Shown piece by piece: positions 5,612 through 7,989 of a stretch of DNA of 7,989 nucleotides. The position numbers were made by a program, and so were the translations under genes. Source of the DNA: Clostridiales bacterium (GTDB lineage: Bacteria; Bacillota; Clostridia; Peptostreptococcales; T1SED10-28); NCBI GenBank assembly GCA_007134725.1, contig SLKF01000230.1:1-7989 (forward strand), given 5' to 3'. The notes below the pieces were generated by a model that worked only from the letters and a program-made list of their open reading frames with translations, was not told the DNA's origin and did no database searches. Position 1 is the first letter of the stretch, and every line of letters starts with the position of its first letter.

Positions 5612-6577
5612 ATGAAAGAAAAAATTCTGGAATACTTATTTACTCACCAAGAGGAATTTACCTCGGGGGAGGTTTTGCGGAAAAAATTCAATGTATCCCG
5701 AACCGCCATATGGAAACACATTAAAACCTTAAAAGAGGAAGGCTATCAGATCACATCCATATCCAACAAAGGGTATCAGTTACAGATTGAAGAAGACCAA
5801 CTCGTATCCTATGAGCTGGAAAAAATCCTGGGAAAAGAAATTGAAGTTTTTCAATCCATTGACTCCACCAATAATTATCTGAAACGAGGGATGCAGGACT
5901 TCCCGGACAAAAAGATGGTTCTCAGTGAGGAACAAAAACAAGGCAGAGGACGATTAGGGCGGGATTGGTATTCCCCTAAGGGGGCCGGTCTATTTTTCTC
6001 CATGCTCCTTAAGCCGAAAATCAGTATGCAGGAAAGCTTTAAAATCACCGGCATTGCCGCCGCTGCCGTAGCGGAAGCCATCGAGGAAGTAACCGGCCTT
6101 CCGGCGAAAATCAAATGGCCCAACGATATCACGGTCAATGGCAAGAAAGTCTGCGGGATCCTGACGGAGGTTTCCGGAGAGATGGATAAAATCAACTACC
6201 TTATTGTGGGCATTGGGATCAATGTCAATACGCCCGATTTTTCAGCGGATTTGAAAGCCATGGCTACGTCCTTATACTTAGAAAAAAAAGAAAAAATCTC
6301 AAGAAAAGACCTGTTTGTAACCCTGGCAAAGAAATTCTTCTATTTCTATGATGACTTTACGGAAAGAAAAAACTTGCAGGAAGTGCATGGGATCTTAGAA
6401 GGCCGATCCGCTATCCTCGGCAAAGAGATTTTCGTCATCCGAGGGGAAGAAAAAAAACAGGGAATGGCCATGGCCATAAGCGAAGATGGATTTTTGAAAG
6501 TTCGCTACGATTCCGGGGAAGAGGAAGTCTTAAGCTCGGGGGAAGTATCCGTGCGGGGGCTGGAAGGATATTTGTAA
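5612..6577 (+). CDS. birA: Bifunctional biotin-[acetyl-CoA-carboxylase] ligase / biotin operon repressor
   Basis: Makes biotinyl-5'-AMP from biotin and ATP and transfers biotin to carrier-protein lysines, here expected to include Lys99 of MmdC. The 321-residue protein has an N-terminal winged helix-turn-helix (about 1-60, with VSRTAIWKHIKTLKEEGY at 28-45), so it is the repressor-type ligase. The catalytic domain has STNNYLKRG (85-93), the biotin-binding loop GRGRLGRDW (111-119), KWPNDI (168-173), GKKVCGILTE (177-186) with the probable catalytic Lys179, and VGIGINVN (199-206). A small SH3-like C-terminal domain follows (about 270-321). No palindromic BirA operator was recognised in the window. 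With a strong terminator-like hairpin just upstream and no obvious promoter after it, how birA is transcribed is unclear. Confidence 0.95.
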   Translation: MKEKILEYLFTHQEEFTSGEVLRKKFNVSRTAIWKHIKTLKEEGYQITSISNKGYQLQIEEDQLVSYELEKILGKEIEVFQSIDSTNNYLKRGMQDFPDKKMVLSEEQKQGRGRLGRDWYSPKGAGLFFSMLLKPKISMQESFKITGIAAAAVAEAIEEVTGLPAKIKWPNDITVNGKKVCGILTEVSGEMDKINYLIVGIGINVNTPDFSADLKAMATSLYLEKKEKISRKDLFVTLAKKFFYFYDDFTERKNLQEVHGILEGRSAILGKEIFVIRGEEKKQGMAMAISEDGFLKVRYDSGEEEVLSSGEVSVRGLEGYL

Positions 6578-6605
6578 ACTCCAAGGACAAAGCCTAAAGT
6601 TTTTA

Positions 6606-6634
6606 TTGAATAATTTACGCTAAACTGTTACAAT
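6606..6634 (+). promoter_or_regulatory. Sigma-A-like promoter for the S-component gene and coaX
   Basis: TTGAAT (6606-6611) and TACAAT (6629-6634) are separated by exactly 17 nt; they match the consensus at 4 of 6 and 5 of 6 positions. A start near 6640-6641 coincides with the first base of the leader hairpin. No clear terminator separates it from birA. Confidence 0.65.
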
Positions 6635-6639
6635 TAATA

Positions 6640-6736
6640 CGGTGAAAATAGCCGGCATATCCAGCTGGACTATGGTGTTCACTGAAGAGAATAAAAAATC
6701 GACCGGCATCTTACTATAAGAGCTGGAGCGGAGGTG
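6640..6736 (+). ncRNA. Candidate structured 5' leader (possible riboswitch or attenuator) of the S-component gene
   Basis: Folded by hand, the leader gives two hairpins. Hairpin 1 (6640-6684) pairs CGGUGAA with UUCACUG, then AUAG (6648-6651) with CUAU (6670-6673), then CCGGC (6652-6656) with GCUGG (6664-6668), closing the loop AUAUCCA. Hairpin 2 (6703-6726) pairs CCGGC with GCUGG again, then UCUU (6709-6712) with AAGA (6718-6721), closing the loop ACUAU. Its base is followed within 3 nt by the Shine-Dalgarno GGAGG (6730-6734). Since both hairpins use the same CCGGC/GCUGG arms, the arms can be swapped; UCCAGCU (6660-6666) can also pair with AGCUGGA (6721-6727). That is the kind of mutually exclusive pairing used in regulatory leaders. 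It matches no riboswitch class I can recognise, and no energy or covariation calculation was possible. Confidence 0.4.
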
Positions 6737-6743
6737 CGTGAAA

Positions 6744-7358
6744 ATGTCAGAGAAAGCAATGTCACGAGATTCGAAACTTCACAGTATGGGAGGTTTCACC
6801 AGAAAGCAGGCACTCGGTACAAAGGGCCTTACACTAGCAGGAATGTTGGGGGCACTATCCATTGTACTCGGGATGACCCCGATCGGGTTTATTCCACTGC
6901 CAACGGGAATCCAGGCAACAACCATGCATATTCCCACTATTATGGCCGCAATTTTAGGCGGACCAATTACAGGAGTCTTGGTGGGACTGATTTTCGGAGC
7001 AAGCAGTTTTTTAAGAGCCACCACCCCATTCTTTGCAAATCCCATTATTGCGATCTTGCCGAGATTACTGATCGGTGTGGTAAGTTATTACAGTTACGTG
7101 GCCTTAAAAGTAACCTTAATTGAGAAATTCAAAATGAATTCGGCAAAAGGAAAGAGTATCGCCATCGTAGGGGCATCGGTTCTGGGAACCGCCACAAATA
7201 CCATCGGTGTTTTAAGTTTGATTTATGCCTTTGGATATCTACCATTATCCGTGGTACTAACCGTGGCTGCAACCAATGGAACGGCAGAAATGATTGCTTC
7301 AGGAGTCATTGTACTTGCGGTACTAAAATCCTTAGAAAAAAGTCGACTGTTTAATTAA
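6744..7358 (+). CDS. ECF transporter S component, probable pantothenate-specific (PanT-like)
   Basis: Substrate-binding membrane protein of an energy-coupling-factor vitamin transporter; it would work with EcfA, EcfA' and EcfT, which are not in this window. The 204 residues include about six hydrophobic segments (roughly 28-48, 60-86, 99-121, 138-160, 165-178, 182-196). Family-like features are a small-residue-rich first helix (LAGMLGALSIVLGM, 31-44), HIPTIMAAILGGPITG (62-77) and the loop FFANPIIAILPRLLIG (97-111), whose NP...LPRLLIG pattern is common in S components. ATG 6744 is 9 nt after GGAGG (6730-6734). GTG 6738 is in frame but only 3 nt from that site, so it is less likely. Pantothenate is inferred mainly from coaX immediately downstream with no terminator between; another vitamin cannot be excluded from sequence alone. 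Confidence 0.8.
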   Translation: MSEKAMSRDSKLHSMGGFTRKQALGTKGLTLAGMLGALSIVLGMTPIGFIPLPTGIQATTMHIPTIMAAILGGPITGVLVGLIFGASSFLRATTPFFANPIIAILPRLLIGVVSYYSYVALKVTLIEKFKMNSAKGKSIAIVGASVLGTATNTIGVLSLIYAFGYLPLSVVLTVAATNGTAEMIASGVIVLAVLKSLEKSRLFN

Positions 7359-7439
7359 TAATAAGCATGATATTAAAAGAAACCAAAGGATCCATCATAT
7401 CCTAAATAGATTTTAAAGACAGAGTAAGAAGGTGAACCG

Positions 7440-7989
7440 ATGTTATTAGTCATTGATGTAGGAAACACCAATGTGGTTCTGGGAGTGTATCGAGGCAAAG
7501 AACTGGTAGACTTTTGGCGCATTGGAACCGATAAAGAAAAAACTTCAGACGAATACAGTGTATTGATTGATCAGCTGTTCAGCTACAAAGGACTGGATCG
7601 GCGAAAAATTAAGGATGTCATCATATCATCGGTTGTTCCGGATATTATGCACTCCTTAGAAAATACCGTCATCAAGCTTTTTGGAATCAATCCCTTAGTA
7701 GTGGGACCCGGGGTGAAAACCGGCATGAATGTCAAGTATGATAACCCGAGACAGGTAGGGGCCGACCGGATCGTCAATGCGGTGGCAGCCTATGAGAAGT
7801 ACAACGGTCCATTAATTGTGATTGACTTTGGTACCGCCACCACCTTTTGTGCCATATCTTCCAAAGGAGAATACCTAGGAGGCACCATCGCTCCCGGTAT
7901 CAAAATTTCCAGTGAAGCCTTATTTCAACGGGCTTCCAAACTTCCCCGGGTGGAACTGATCAAACCGGGAAAAACAATTTGTAAAAACA
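7440..7989 (+). CDS. coaX: Type III pantothenate kinase (3' end cut by window edge)
   Basis: Phosphorylates pantothenate with ATP, the first step of CoA biosynthesis; type III enzymes are ASKHA-fold homodimers that need a monovalent cation and resist CoA feedback. The first 183 codons of about 255-260 are present, with no stop before the window end. Visible motifs are the N-terminal phosphate loop IDVGNTN (5-11) with Asp6, the pantothenate site GADRIVNAV (107-115) with the catalytic-type Asp109, the second phosphate motif IDFGTATT (128-135) and [11 protein letters not shown] (147-157). AAGGTG at 7429-7434 is 5 nt before the ATG. An 81-nt gap follows the S-component gene without a terminator, so the two are probably cotranscribed. 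The supply of CoA fits the CoA-thioester pathway to the left, but that link is only thematic; birA-coaX proximity is common in Firmicutes. Confidence 0.95.
   Translation, partial: MLLVIDVGNTNVVLGVYRGKELVDFWRIGTDKEKTSDEYSVLIDQLFSYKGLDRRKIKDVIISSVVPDIMHSLENTVIKLFGINPLVVGPGVKTGMNVKYDNPRQVGADRIVNAVAAYEKYNGPLIVIDFGTATTFCAISSKGEYLGGTIAPGIKISSEALFQRASKLPRVELIKPGKTICKN

Noticed and set aside
6578..6743. BirA operator upstream of the S-component gene
   Set aside because: No TTGTTAAC-type or TGTAAAC-type inverted half-sites at the required spacing were found around the promoter at 6606-6634.
6734..7123. 129-codon frame overlapping the S-component gene
   Set aside because: It is a shifted shadow of a clear membrane-protein gene and encodes a polar, feature-free product.

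Overview
The window is a stretch of ordinary chromosome from an anaerobic, moderately low-GC Firmicute, most likely a Clostridia-class bacterium. The basis is purine-rich Shine-Dalgarno sites of the AGGAGG type before nearly every gene, a complete sodium-pump decarboxylase operon, and a birA / ECF S-component / coaX block typical of Firmicutes. Genus cannot be fixed from the sequence. All eight recognised genes lie on the + strand. meaB is cut by the left edge and coaX by the right edge.

Positions 1-1297 hold the end of a methylmalonyl-CoA mutase module: meaB (the GTPase that protects the B12-dependent mutase) and, overlapping it by 14 bp, mce (methylmalonyl-CoA epimerase). The mutase genes are probably just left of the window. 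After a 178-bp gap with an extended -10 promoter comes mmdA-mmdD-mmdC-mmdB (1476-5238), the four subunits of a biotin-dependent, Na+-translocating methylmalonyl-CoA decarboxylase. Together these genes would convert succinyl-CoA to (R)- then (S)-methylmalonyl-CoA, then to propionyl-CoA plus CO2, with Na+ export across the membrane.

Positions 5239-5611 contain no gene. They hold a composite repeat element: a perfect 27-bp inverted repeat at its ends, four copies of a 17-bp unit GGACGGAGTAAYTGTCC (two in each orientation), a 14-bp tandem repeat, a small perfect palindrome, and a long hairpin that runs straight into T7 and probably terminates the mmd operon.

Positions 5612-7989 are a cofactor block. 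birA encodes a bifunctional biotin ligase/repressor, the enzyme expected to biotinylate MmdC. It is followed by an ECF transporter S component that is probably for pantothenate, and by coaX, type III pantothenate kinase, the first step of CoA synthesis. The S-component gene has its own sigma-A-like promoter and a leader of about 100 nt. That leader can fold into two hairpins sharing the same five-base-pair stem, the second abutting the ribosome binding site, so it is a candidate cis-regulatory RNA.

No defence system, phage, CRISPR array, tRNA or rRNA was seen. The two observations most worth following up are the composite repeat element and the leader of the S-component gene.
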